Source: PFJX01 sp964393825 (GTDB lineage Bacteria > Pseudomonadota > Gammaproteobacteria > Burkholderiales > Thiobacillaceae). From it: DNA of 64,000 nucleotides. Below are positions 56,747 to 64,000 of this stretch, one piece after another (the stretch's first letter is position 1; every line of letters starts with the position of its first letter). Position numbers and translations under genes: made by a program. Location: contig CAYMUY010000007.1 in assembly GCA_964393825.1 (NCBI GenBank), positions 1 through 64,000 on the forward strand, in the 5' to 3' direction. The notes beneath the pieces were generated by a model that saw nothing but the letters and a program-made list of their open reading frames with translations, had not been told where the DNA came from and did not search any database.

Positions 56747-57275
56747 GTCTTTCCGCGAGGACGCCCAGGACCAGGCCGGCGGCGTGGGCCTGCCAGGCGA
56801 CGCGAACACCGTCGGGCAAGCCGGCCAGATCGGCGCCCACGCCCAGCGCATCGGCCAGCATCTTGCCGCACAACAGGGTACCGACCACGACGAGGGCCGG
56901 CCGCCAGCCAGGCTGGGCTCGCCATAGCCTGCTCAAGAGCATGCCGGCCAGGGCCATGACCAGACCGGAAGCACCGCGATAGCCGCTCATCTCCGGGGTG
57001 GCGAGCACCAGGACCCCGCTCAGCGCCAGTCCGATCAACAACAGACGCGGCAACACGTTGCCGCCCAGCGCATAGGCCAGCGCGACCAATGCGCATCCGT
57101 CCAGCAGCGCATGACGTGGCGAGTAGTAGACCCAGTGGCCGCTCAGTACTCGCCAGAACTCGCCGTCGAGGATGGCCTCGCGACGGTATTCCAGGATCGC
57201 CGCCGCGCGCTCCGGCAACGCGGCGGCCGCCAGGCTGAGCACGCCCAGCCAGAGCCAGTCACGCCCGGCGGCCAC
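56724..57275 (-). CDS. rrtA: rhombosortase (rhomboid-family GlyGly-CTERM peptidase)
   Basis: The 183-residue membrane protein has about six TM segments. The serine motif lies in YRGASGLVMALAG near 105 (GASG) and the second active-site residue is the His in WQAHAAGL near 160. Rhombosortases cleave the C-terminal GlyGly-CTERM tail. The chosen start is GTG at 57275, which overlaps the lipoprotein gene by 17 bp and has GGCGGG upstream. An ATG at 57335 is the alternative. It is the last gene of the arsR-aas-lplT-lipoprotein run. Confidence 0.85.
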   Translation of the reverse strand: MAAGRDWLWLGVLSLAAAALPERAAAILEYRREAILDGEFWRVLSGHWVYYSPRHALLDGCALVALAYALGGNVLPRLLLIGLALSGVLVLATPEMSGYRGASGLVMALAGMLLSRLWRAQPGWRPALVVVGTLLCGKMLADALGVGADLAGLPDGVRVAWQAHAAGLVLGVLAERLSDRVAA

Positions 57276-58083
57276 GCCGGATTCCCGCCAGCAAGGCCAG
57301 TCCCAGCAGCCCTTCCAGCCAGCCCAGGGCACCACCGCCGCTGTAGCCGGCGCGATGCTCGACCCGCACCGTGGTGTCCGTCTTCACCCGCTGTTTGAAG
57401 CCGTCCAGTTCTTTTTGCAGGTTGGGAATCAGTTCGTCGAGAGCCTTGTTGAAGCCCTCCAGGCGGGCGGCGCGGGAGCGTTCGCTGAAGGTGGCCATCG
57501 CCGCGCTGCCCTTGACGCTGGACGTGCCCGGCGCCCGGAACAGCAGTTTGCGGCTGGCGACATCGAACACCGTGGCATCCAGCATGGTCTGGATGTCGTA
57601 CTGGTCGCCATGCACCAGATAGGCGCCGATGATGGTCCAGTACAACACCGACAGGGCATTGCTGTCGTTGAACTGGATCTGATCGTAGGACAGCAGCACG
57701 ACCACTTCGACATTGAACATCCGGGCGGCCTGCTCCAGGTTGGCGAAGCCACCGGCGGGGCGCAGGTAGCTGCCGGGAATGATCTCGATGGTGCCGATGA
57801 AACCATGCTGGCTGAACGCTTCCTTGACCTTGCCGAGCAGGCGCATCTGCTCGGCCTCGGCGACATGGCGGCCCCAGGATGGGGAGGGCACGAAGGCGAT
57901 GCCCACCCGCACCGGCAGTTTCAGGGTGGTGACTTCCGGCTTCATCGCCACCTGCTCGGCCTTGTTGCCGTAGAGGTAATCCACGACGCTGCCCGATTGT
58001 TTCTGCTGTCCTTGCGGCAACCAGGAGGCGCAGCCGCTCAGCAACAGCGCCAGCAAGCCCAGCCAGAGAATTCTTGTCGACAT
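57259..58083 (-). CDS. rhombotarget lipoprotein with GlyGly-CTERM tail
   Basis: The 274-residue protein has a lipoprotein signal (ILWLGLLALLLSGCASW; lipid Cys near 18). The body resembles the rhombotarget lipoprotein family (VVVLLSYDQIQFNDSN near 135). The C-terminus at about 249-274 is SGGGALGWLEGLLGLALL followed by an Arg-rich end, a textbook GlyGly-CTERM sorting tail. It lies immediately before the rhombosortase. The ATG at 58083 has AAGGAG nine bases upstream; the ATG at 58104 overlapping lplT would add seven residues. Function of the body is unknown. Confidence 0.85.
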   Translation of the reverse strand: MSTRILWLGLLALLLSGCASWLPQGQQKQSGSVVDYLYGNKAEQVAMKPEVTTLKLPVRVGIAFVPSPSWGRHVAEAEQMRLLGKVKEAFSQHGFIGTIEIIPGSYLRPAGGFANLEQAARMFNVEVVVLLSYDQIQFNDSNALSVLYWTIIGAYLVHGDQYDIQTMLDATVFDVASRKLLFRAPGTSSVKGSAAMATFSERSRAARLEGFNKALDELIPNLQKELDGFKQRVKTDTTVRVEHRAGYSGGGALGWLEGLLGLALLAGIRRGRRA

Positions 58084-58100
58084 GTGATCCACTCCTTGTG

Positions 58101-59294
58101 TCATGCGTGATTCGCGGATAGACGGCGGCCCAGCGCCAGCACCGAGATGCCGACCAGCACCACCGCGCCGAAGCCCATCGCCACCTGCACCACCGGCAAA
58201 CCTTTGAGCAGCGCGTAGGCGCCGACGAAGCCCAGCATCGCCAGGTTTTCCCAGAGATTCTGCACCGCCAGGGCGCGGCCGGCGCCGATGCTCAGATGGC
58301 CGCGCTCCTGCAACAGGGCGTTGAGCGGCACCACGAAGTAGCCGCCGGCGGCGCCAATCGCGGCCAGCAGCAGGGCGGCGGGGAGGAGGGCGGTCTGCTG
58401 CGCGAACAGCAGCACCAGCGGCCCCAGCAGGACGCCGCCGAGCAGGGCGCGGTTGACCGTTTCCAGCCGCACCAGGGCGCCGGCGAGCCCGGCACCGAGG
58501 ACGATGCCGATGGAGACGACCCCCATCAGGTTGGCTGGCATCTGGTTGTCGAGCACGCCCAGTGCCACCGGGACCCAGGCAAACAGCAGCAGGCGCAGGG
58601 TGGAGCCGGTGCCCCAGAACACGCTGGTGCCGAGCAGGCTGAAGCGTGCATCACGGTCGCGCCAAAGGCCGCGCAGGCTGGCGAGGAATTCGCGCAGCAG
58701 GCCGCCACCATCGAAACGCGCCAGGGGGTGTTCCGGCGGCAGCCGGGGAATCAGCAGGTTGATGGCAGCGGCCAGGGCGTAGACCGCGATGACTCCGGTG
58801 AAGGCCCAGTTCAGGCCACGATCCGCCAGCCAGCCGCCGGCCACCACGCCCAACAGGATGGCGACGATGGTGGAGCCTTCCAGCAGACCGTTGGCCTTGA
58901 CCAGTTTTTCCGGGCCGAACAACTGGCTGAGGATGCCGTACTTGGCCGGCGAATAGGCCGCCGCGCCGAGGCCGGCGAGGCCGTAGCAGAACAGTGGATT
59001 GAAGCCGGTGGCCATCAGCGCGGCCGCCCCCAGCTTGAGGCCGTTGGCCAGCAGCATCACCCGCCCCTTCGGGAAGGCATCCGCCAGGGCGCCGACGAAC
59101 GGCGCCAGCAGGATGAAAGGCAGCACGAAACACACCTGCAGCAGCGGAATCCATTCCACGTTGCCCTGGCTCTTCACCAGGCCGATGGCGGTGATCAGCA
59201 GGGCGTTGTCGCCGAAGGCGGACAGGAATTGCGCCAGCAGCACCGCCAGCATCGGGCGGGAGCGCAGGGAGAGATCGAGTTGGGGCTGTTTCAT
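58101..59294 (-). CDS. lplT: lysophospholipid transporter LplT
   Basis: The 397-residue MFS protein with about twelve TMs starts LSLRSRPMLAVLLAQFLSAF, and PAKYGILSQLFGPEKLVKAN near 118 is typical of LplT. It flips lyso-phospholipids from the periplasmic to the cytosolic leaflet so that Aas can re-acylate them. The ATG at 59294 overlaps the aas stop (ATGA). In E. coli lplT-aas are also neighbours, in the opposite order. Confidence 0.9.
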   Translation of the reverse strand: MKQPQLDLSLRSRPMLAVLLAQFLSAFGDNALLITAIGLVKSQGNVEWIPLLQVCFVLPFILLAPFVGALADAFPKGRVMLLANGLKLGAAALMATGFNPLFCYGLAGLGAAAYSPAKYGILSQLFGPEKLVKANGLLEGSTIVAILLGVVAGGWLADRGLNWAFTGVIAVYALAAAINLLIPRLPPEHPLARFDGGGLLREFLASLRGLWRDRDARFSLLGTSVFWGTGSTLRLLLFAWVPVALGVLDNQMPANLMGVVSIGIVLGAGLAGALVRLETVNRALLGGVLLGPLVLLFAQQTALLPAALLLAAIGAAGGYFVVPLNALLQERGHLSIGAGRALAVQNLWENLAMLGFVGAYALLKGLPVVQVAMGFGAVVLVGISVLALGRRLSANHA

Positions 59295-61423
59295 GCGGTT
59301 TCGGCCAGCGTTTTCAGGCCGACATGATCCACCTTGCCGGTGCCCAGCAGCGGTAACGCTTCCAGCACGCGAATCTCCCGCGGCACGGCGATCTCCGGAA
59401 TGCCGGCGGCGCGGGCGGCAGCCTGCAGGGCGTCACGGTCGAGGCCGGCGTCGGTGGTGAACAGCACGATGGTTTCGCCACGCTGGGCGTCGCCGCGCGC
59501 GCTGGCGGCGTGCTGGCGTTCAGGTGAGGCGGCGACGGCCAGTTTTTCCACGACTTCCAGCGACACCATCTCCCCCGCGATCTTGGCGAAGCGCTTCACC
59601 CGGCCGCGGATGTGCAGGAAACCTTCCGCATCGATTTCGACGATGTCGCCGGTGTTGTACCAGCCCTCGCCCAGCTCGGAAGCCGGGGGTTCCAGCACGG
59701 CGGGCCGGTCGACACGGTAATAGCCGCTCATCACGTTGGGGCCGCGTACCTGCAGCAGGCCGCCACGCTCGATCCCGGGCACCGGCAACAGGCGCGCCTC
59801 GATGCCCGGCAGCAGTTGGCCGACGCTACCGCTGCGATAGGCCATCGGCGTGTTCACCGCCAGCACCGGCGCCGTCTCGGTGGCACCGTAGCCTTCCAGG
59901 ATGCGGATGCCGAACTTCTCGAACCAGGTGGCGCGCACCGCTTCCGACAACTTCTCGGCGCCGGCGATGACATGGCGCAGGCGGTAGAAATCATAGGGGT
60001 GGGCGAAGCGGGCGTAGTTGGCGAGGAAGGTGCCGGTGCCGAGCAGCACGGTGCAGTTGCGGTCGTAGGCCAGTTCCGGGATCACCCGGTAATGCAGCGG
60101 CGAGGGGTAGAGGAAGACGCTGGCGCCAGACAGCAGCGGCAACAGGGTGCCGCCGGTGAGGCCGAAGGAATGGAACATCGGCAGGGCATTGAGGAATTTG
60201 TCTTCCGGCGAGAGATCGATCACCGCGCGGATCTGCGCGATGTTGGCCAGCAGCGCCCGATGCGACAGCTCCACGCCCTTGGGCTTGCCCTCGGAACCGG
60301 AGGTGAACAGCACCACCGCCGCCGCTTCCGGGTCGCCGGACGGCGCGGGCAGATACTGTGCGACCAGCACCCTAAGTTTGTCGAACAGGCCGACGCCGGC
60401 GGCCAGGTCTTCCAGATAGAGCAGCCGCTGCCGGCCCAGGCCCGCCAGCGCCGGCTCCAGCTTGGCGGCGGTGACGAAGCGGCGCGAAGTGATGACGGTG
60501 TTCACCGCCGCCGCCGCGCAGGCGTGGCCGAGGCCCTCGGCGCCCGCCGTGTAGTTGAGCAGGGCCGGCACGCGGCCGCGCGCCGACAGGCCGAACAGCA
60601 GCGCCACCGTCGCCGCCAGGTTGGGCAGCAAGACGCCAACCGCTTCGCCCGCGCGCGTCTCGCGCGCCACCACCTGGCCCAGCCCCAGTGCCATGCGCAG
60701 CAATTCGCCGTAGCTGATCTCGATCTGCTTCATGTCCTCCAGCAGTGGCCGCCGGCGGCCATGGATGGCTACCGCGTCGCGGAAAGCGGCGAACAGGGTC
60801 TGTTTCGGCCGGGCACTGAACACCATTTCCTGCATCAGTCGCCGCATCGCCTCGCCGGCCTGACGGCGGCGCTGCTTGGCCGACCCGGTTTGCGGCATGG
60901 CGATATGCGTGGTTGGCAGGATGGTCAGGGTGATGCGTGGCAGGAATTGTCGCGGGTAGCGTCCGGAGGTACGCGCGAACCAGGAGCGCGCCGGCCCGTC
61001 CAGGCGCACCGGCAGCACGGCGGCGCCGGTCTTCGCGGCGACGAAGGCGGGGCCGTCATAGACCTTCATCAGGCTGCCGGTATTGGTGATGCGCCCCTCC
61101 GGGAAGATCACCACCGGCCGCCCCGATTCCACCAGGCGGACGATGGTCTTCATCGCCATCGGATTGGTCGGGTCCACCGCCAGGTAATCCACCAGCGACA
61201 GCACCAGGCGGAAGAAGCGGCTGCGGGTCACGCCGGTATGCACCACGAAGACCGGATCCAGCGGTAGCGTCACGCCCAGCAACAGGCCATCGAGAAACGA
61301 TTCGTGGTTGGCGATGATCAGCAGGCGCCCGGCCCGCAGCCCCTCCAGACCGCCCGCTACGCGCAGTCGGAATAACGCCTTGAACAGGCCGCGCAACACG
61401 AAACGAACGAAAGACTTGAACAT
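59291..61423 (-). CDS. aas: bifunctional 2-acyl-GPE acyltransferase / acyl-ACP synthetase
   Basis: The 710-residue fusion has an N-terminal PlsC-like acyltransferase with NHESFLD (HX4D) near 38-44 and EGRIT near 113. The C-terminal AMP-binding acyl-ACP synthetase has VLFTSGSEGKPKGVEL near 370 and YGATETAPVL near 515, ending TGKVDHVGLK. It re-acylates lyso-PE using fatty acid loaded on ACP. The ATG has GGGAGA upstream. A candidate ArsR operator lies 26 bp before the gene. Confidence 0.92.
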   Translation of the reverse strand: MFKSFVRFVLRGLFKALFRLRVAGGLEGLRAGRLLIIANHESFLDGLLLGVTLPLDPVFVVHTGVTRSRFFRLVLSLVDYLAVDPTNPMAMKTIVRLVESGRPVVIFPEGRITNTGSLMKVYDGPAFVAAKTGAAVLPVRLDGPARSWFARTSGRYPRQFLPRITLTILPTTHIAMPQTGSAKQRRRQAGEAMRRLMQEMVFSARPKQTLFAAFRDAVAIHGRRRPLLEDMKQIEISYGELLRMALGLGQVVARETRAGEAVGVLLPNLAATVALLFGLSARGRVPALLNYTAGAEGLGHACAAAAVNTVITSRRFVTAAKLEPALAGLGRQRLLYLEDLAAGVGLFDKLRVLVAQYLPAPSGDPEAAAVVLFTSGSEGKPKGVELSHRALLANIAQIRAVIDLSPEDKFLNALPMFHSFGLTGGTLLPLLSGASVFLYPSPLHYRVIPELAYDRNCTVLLGTGTFLANYARFAHPYDFYRLRHVIAGAEKLSEAVRATWFEKFGIRILEGYGATETAPVLAVNTPMAYRSGSVGQLLPGIEARLLPVPGIERGGLLQVRGPNVMSGYYRVDRPAVLEPPASELGEGWYNTGDIVEIDAEGFLHIRGRVKRFAKIAGEMVSLEVVEKLAVAASPERQHAASARGDAQRGETIVLFTTDAGLDRDALQAAARAAGIPEIAVPREIRVLEALPLLGTGKVDHVGLKTLAETA

Positions 61424-61448
61424 GGCGATCTCCCGACAAGGTGACTAT

Positions 61449-61464
61449 TAAATTAGTTATTTAT
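61449..61464 (-). promoter_or_regulatory. candidate ArsR operator upstream of aas
   Basis: The AT-rich dyad TAAAT(TAGTT)ATTTA contains TTAGTTAT, the same 8-mer seen at 61799-61806 upstream of arsR. It sits between the arsR stop and the aas start in a GC-rich genome. It is where a repressor of aas would bind. Confidence 0.6.
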
Positions 61465-61476
61465 GGGCAAAAAAAC

Positions 61477-61788
61477 TCACAGATTGTCCTGGATATAGGC
61501 CAGCACCGTGCTCATCGTATCGGTGACGTAGGCGGTGTCGATCCAGAAAAACACTTCCTTGCCGATCTTTTCCGAACGCAGCACACCAGCCTCGTGCAGC
61601 ACTCGTAGATGATGGGTGATCGCCGTGCGGGACAAGGGCGAGGCCGACACGATGCGGCTGATGTTCAGGCGCTCGCCACGCTCGAACAGCAGCAGGATGC
61701 GTTGCCGCTGTTCGTCGCCGAGGGCGGCGAACACCTTGGACATCGGCACCCATTCCGGGGGCAGGGCGTGTTCGTAGTGGCTTCTCAT
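61477..61788 (-). CDS. ArsR-family winged-helix regulator
   Basis: The 103-residue protein has the ArsR HTH (VFAALGDEQRQRILLLFERG, then ASPLSRTAITHHLRVLHEAG) and wing (LRSEKIGKEVFFWIDTAY). It lacks the metal-binding CxC of ArsR/SmtB types, so it likely senses something else. It is upstream of aas on the same strand and separated by 53 bp with a candidate operator. The ATG at 61788 was chosen; 17 further upstream codons span its own operator. Confidence 0.85.
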   Translation of the reverse strand: MRSHYEHALPPEWVPMSKVFAALGDEQRQRILLLFERGERLNISRIVSASPLSRTAITHHLRVLHEAGVLRSEKIGKEVFFWIDTAYVTDTMSTVLAYIQDNL

Positions 61789-61795
61789 GTCTACA

Positions 61796-61811
61796 TTGTT
61801 AGTTATATATC
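61796..61811 (-). promoter_or_regulatory. candidate ArsR operator upstream of arsR
   Basis: TTGTTAGTTATATAT shares TTAGTTAT with the aas-upstream site and similar AT-rich flanks. It lies about 10 bp before the arsR ATG, which fits autorepression and promoter overlap. Confidence 0.55.
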
Positions 61812-61876
61812 CCGCGTCTGGCAAGAGGAAAATGGACATCGGAAAAATGGGAGGCGTGGTGTTCTTCGCCCGGCGT

Positions 61877-63364
61877 TCAGAGCCCCTGCTTGTTTACGGA
61901 TCCCTTTTTCCGGGCCATGTGCGCGGCGGGCAGGGGGCTGGCAGCGGCATCTGTCACGGCGGGTGTGATCGCATCCGGGTCCGCGGCCACCAGGTGCTCG
62001 TTATCGGCGAGGGGCAAGGGTGTGTCGCGGTAGCCGCTGACCAGCGTCTGCCGGAGCTTGCCCACCAGATTGAGCAGTCTCGCCTGGTCGAGCAACTGAA
62101 GATTGCGGTTGTCGATGACGTCGCCCAGGGCCATGAAGCGTTCATTCTGGGCGTTGGCAACGTCCAGCAGCGAGCGTTTTCCGGCATCGAATTGCAGCCG
62201 GTAGGCGTGATAGATGCGGTTGCTGGTGGCTACCCGTTCGAGCAGTTCCGGCTGGATCGCGCGGGATTCCTCGAGTTCCTGGTGGAGCGTGCCCAGGTTG
62301 CTGGAAAGATTCAGCTTCAGTGAGTCCGCCGCCGCTTGCGTGGCTTTTTGTCGCTCCACGGACTCGTCGACGCGGGCGAACGTCTTGCCGCCCAGGGGAA
62401 TTTCCAGGTTAAGGGAGATCTGGTTGGAACGCTGTGTGTCGCTGATGGCGACGGGCGAGATGCTGGCGTCGAGCCTGCGGTTCAGTTCCAGGTCGAGGCT
62501 GGGCCAGTAGGCGCCACGCGCGGCCGATACCTCCGCGGAACGGGCGGCGACTCGACGCGCGCTGGCGCGCAGGCGGGGATTGTCGCTTTCCAGCAGGGAC
62601 TGGAGCTGTTCCAGGCTGCGGGCCTGTTCCGGGGCTTCCAGCCAGGGCGACGAAAGATTGGACGGGGCCTGGCCGGTGAGCTGGCGAAAACGGTATGCGT
62701 TACCGCCCATCTGCCCGCGCAGTTGACTGCGTTGTGTGCGGATGCGGATCAGGTCGGAATCGATCTGGTCGAGATCGGCGGCCGAGACCCTGCCTGCATC
62801 CACCCGTTTCTTCACCGACTCGCGGAGCGACTCGAACTCCCGGATCAGGTTGTCGGCAAGTTCGAGACGCTGGGACAGGCGGACCAGTTCGGCATACAGC
62901 TCGGTGACTTCCAGCGCGATGCGCTCATGGGCGTCGTCGATATCAAGGACCGCCGCTTCCTGGTTCAGACTGGCGGCACGCAGGCGGTTGCTGTCGATGC
63001 GGCCGTTGAACAGGTTCCAGCGCAGCATGGCGTTGGTCCGGCGAAGGGTACGGTCGCGCGAGAGGCCGTTATCCACATCGACAGCATCGGCGTGGCGATA
63101 GTTGAGGCCGACGCTGGGCAAGAAGTCCGAGCGGACCTGGCGGCTCTGCGCGCTGGCTGCCTGCAGCAGCGCTTGCGCGGATCGGATGTCCGGGTGTCGC
63201 TGCAGAACCTGCTCGACCACCGCGGGCAAGGGGGCAGCGCCGAGTTGGGCACTGAACAGCAGTGCGAGTAGCGGGATGCCCAGCCTGGCAGGCCGAACGT
63301 TGCGGGTCGGCGATACGGTCGTGCCAAGCTCGGGCAGGCTCCAGGGGGTACGGATGCGATTCAC
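61877..63364 (-). CDS. TolC-family outer membrane protein of a type I secretion system
   Basis: The 495-residue outer-membrane efflux protein has an N-terminal export signal (about 25-45, LGIPLLALLFSAQLGAAP) and two OEP repeats rich in coiled helices. The LNYRHADAVDVDNGL stretch near 90 and LLDVANAQNERF near 400 are typical of T1SS TolC/LapE proteins. The start is GTG at 63364, directly after the TGA of the HlyD gene. The tail (ARKKGSVNKQGL) is charged and unordered. Confidence 0.88.
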   Translation of the reverse strand: MNRIRTPWSLPELGTTVSPTRNVRPARLGIPLLALLFSAQLGAAPLPAVVEQVLQRHPDIRSAQALLQAASAQSRQVRSDFLPSVGLNYRHADAVDVDNGLSRDRTLRRTNAMLRWNLFNGRIDSNRLRAASLNQEAAVLDIDDAHERIALEVTELYAELVRLSQRLELADNLIREFESLRESVKKRVDAGRVSAADLDQIDSDLIRIRTQRSQLRGQMGGNAYRFRQLTGQAPSNLSSPWLEAPEQARSLEQLQSLLESDNPRLRASARRVAARSAEVSAARGAYWPSLDLELNRRLDASISPVAISDTQRSNQISLNLEIPLGGKTFARVDESVERQKATQAAADSLKLNLSSNLGTLHQELEESRAIQPELLERVATSNRIYHAYRLQFDAGKRSLLDVANAQNERFMALGDVIDNRNLQLLDQARLLNLVGKLRQTLVSGYRDTPLPLADNEHLVAADPDAITPAVTDAAASPLPAAHMARKKGSVNKQGL

Positions 63365-64000
63365 TCAACGCTCCCTCAAGGACTTGTCCAGCGTCTTCAC
63401 CACGGGTTTCAACAGGTATTGCATCAAGGTCCGCTTGCCGGTGATGATGCTGGCATCTGCGCCCATGCCGGGCGAAATGGTGAGGCGTTCTGAGGCCTCG
63501 CCGAGATAGTTGTGGTCGGTTTCCAGGATGACTTCGAAGTAGGACTCCTGGCGCTCCTTGTCCAGCAGCGCATCGGCGCCGACGCGCTTCACCTGGCCCG
63601 GCAGGGTGCCGAAGATCGAGGAGTCATAGGCGCTGATGCGGAGCTTGGCCTTCTGGCCCGGATGGATGAAGGCGATGTCGGCGGGCTTGACGCGGACACT
63701 GACCAGCAGCTTGTCTTCCGCCGGCACGATTTCCATCAAGGTCTGCCCCGCCTGCGCGACGCCACCGACGGTGGTCAGCAGCAGGCGGTTGACGACGCCA
63801 TCCATCGGCGCCCGCAGTTCGCGACGGTCGACACGGTCGGCCTGGGCGGTGATCTGTTGCGAGGTGGTGGCCGCCTTCAGTTCCAGTTCGCTGCGTTCGC
63901 GGCTGGCCTCGGCGATGAAGCGGGAGTCGGCTTCCGCCAGGCGCGAACGGGCTTCCTGGATGGCGGCCTGCAGGCGCTGCACGGAGACCCGGGCCGCCTC
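63365..64000 (-). CDS. HlyD-family type I secretion adaptor (3' part, runs off right edge)
   Basis: The last 211 residues are visible; the gene begins beyond the right edge. It has the coiled-coil end, RRELRAPMDGVVNRLLLTTV near the hybrid motif, VSVRVKPADIAFIHPGQKAK and a C-terminal beta domain with YLGEASERLTISPGMGADA, typical of HlyD/LapC adaptors. The ABC transporter gene is expected further right. Confidence 0.88.
   Translation of the reverse strand, partial: EAARVSVQRLQAAIQEARSRLAEADSRFIAEASRERSELELKAATTSQQITAQADRVDRRELRAPMDGVVNRLLLTTVGGVAQAGQTLMEIVPAEDKLLVSVRVKPADIAFIHPGQKAKLRISAYDSSIFGTLPGQVKRVGADALLDKERQESYFEVILETDHNYLGEASERLTISPGMGADASIITGKRTLMQYLLKPVVKTLDKSLRER

Overview
The window is a compact, GC-rich stretch of bacterial chromosome with very short intergenic gaps and many ATGA-type gene overlaps. 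The set of housekeeping genes points to a betaproteobacterium, most likely Rhodocyclales/Nitrosomonadales-like. The clues are rpsB-tsf-pyrH-frr-uppS-cdsA-dxr-rseP-bamA-skp-lpxD-fabZ-lpxA-lpxB-rnhB in one run, a dapC/dapD pair, fabI, ppiD after tRNA-Asp, a short-form queF, smc and a methylcitrate cluster. The genus is inferred from memory of gene content, not from a search. I see no prophage, IS element, CRISPR array or rRNA.

Layout. (1) 1-4786, minus strand: propionate catabolism, prpE-prpB-prpC-prpD (prpD runs off the left edge). Two copies of a REP/BIME-like palindromic repeat sit in the prpB/prpC and prpC/prpD gaps. (2) 4931-14774, minus: a small exported protein, a chemoreceptor, an unusual three-gene unit (CHASE-PAS-GGDEF diguanylate cyclase, a fused 5-oxoprolinase, a TRIC/UPF0126 channel, joined by 4-bp overlaps) and an HDOD protein. 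(3) 14822-17148, minus: dapC, a small exported protein and dapD (lysine/DAP). (4) 17192-21284, plus: an EamA transporter, a VOC protein, and a PotD-like binding protein overlapping a membrane diguanylate cyclase, an arrangement like Vibrio NspS/MbaA. (5) 21306-25147, minus: chrB-chrA-rhodanese-MFS. (6) 25340-43630, minus: an approximately 18-kb same-strand run from rpsB through the envelope-biogenesis genes to rnhB, continuing directly into motA-motB, a membrane-anchored methyltransferase and a second HDOD protein, and closing with a terminator. (7) 44047-48301: tRNA-Asp, ppiD, fabI, a ParA-like ATPase and a histidine phosphatase. (8) 48377-52872: queF, smc and a small c-type cytochrome. (9) 53039-56746, plus: a cache-PAS-GGDEF-EAL protein and a response regulator with an N-terminal MerR/excisionase-type helix-turn-helix. 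(10) 56724-61788, minus: arsR-aas-lplT-rhombotarget lipoprotein-rhombosortase. (11) 61877 to the right edge: a TolC-like protein and the end of an HlyD adaptor of a type I secretion system.

The most interesting region is (10). A rhombosortase and a lipoprotein carrying its GlyGly-CTERM sorting tail lie directly behind the LplT/Aas lysophospholipid recycling pair, under a divergent ArsR-family regulator whose probable operator occurs upstream of both arsR and aas. Other themes are the density of c-di-GMP enzymes (three GGDEF proteins, each coupled to or next to a different partner), a 13-bp promoter core shared by dapC, fabI and queF, and several TTG/GTG starts that decide gene boundaries.
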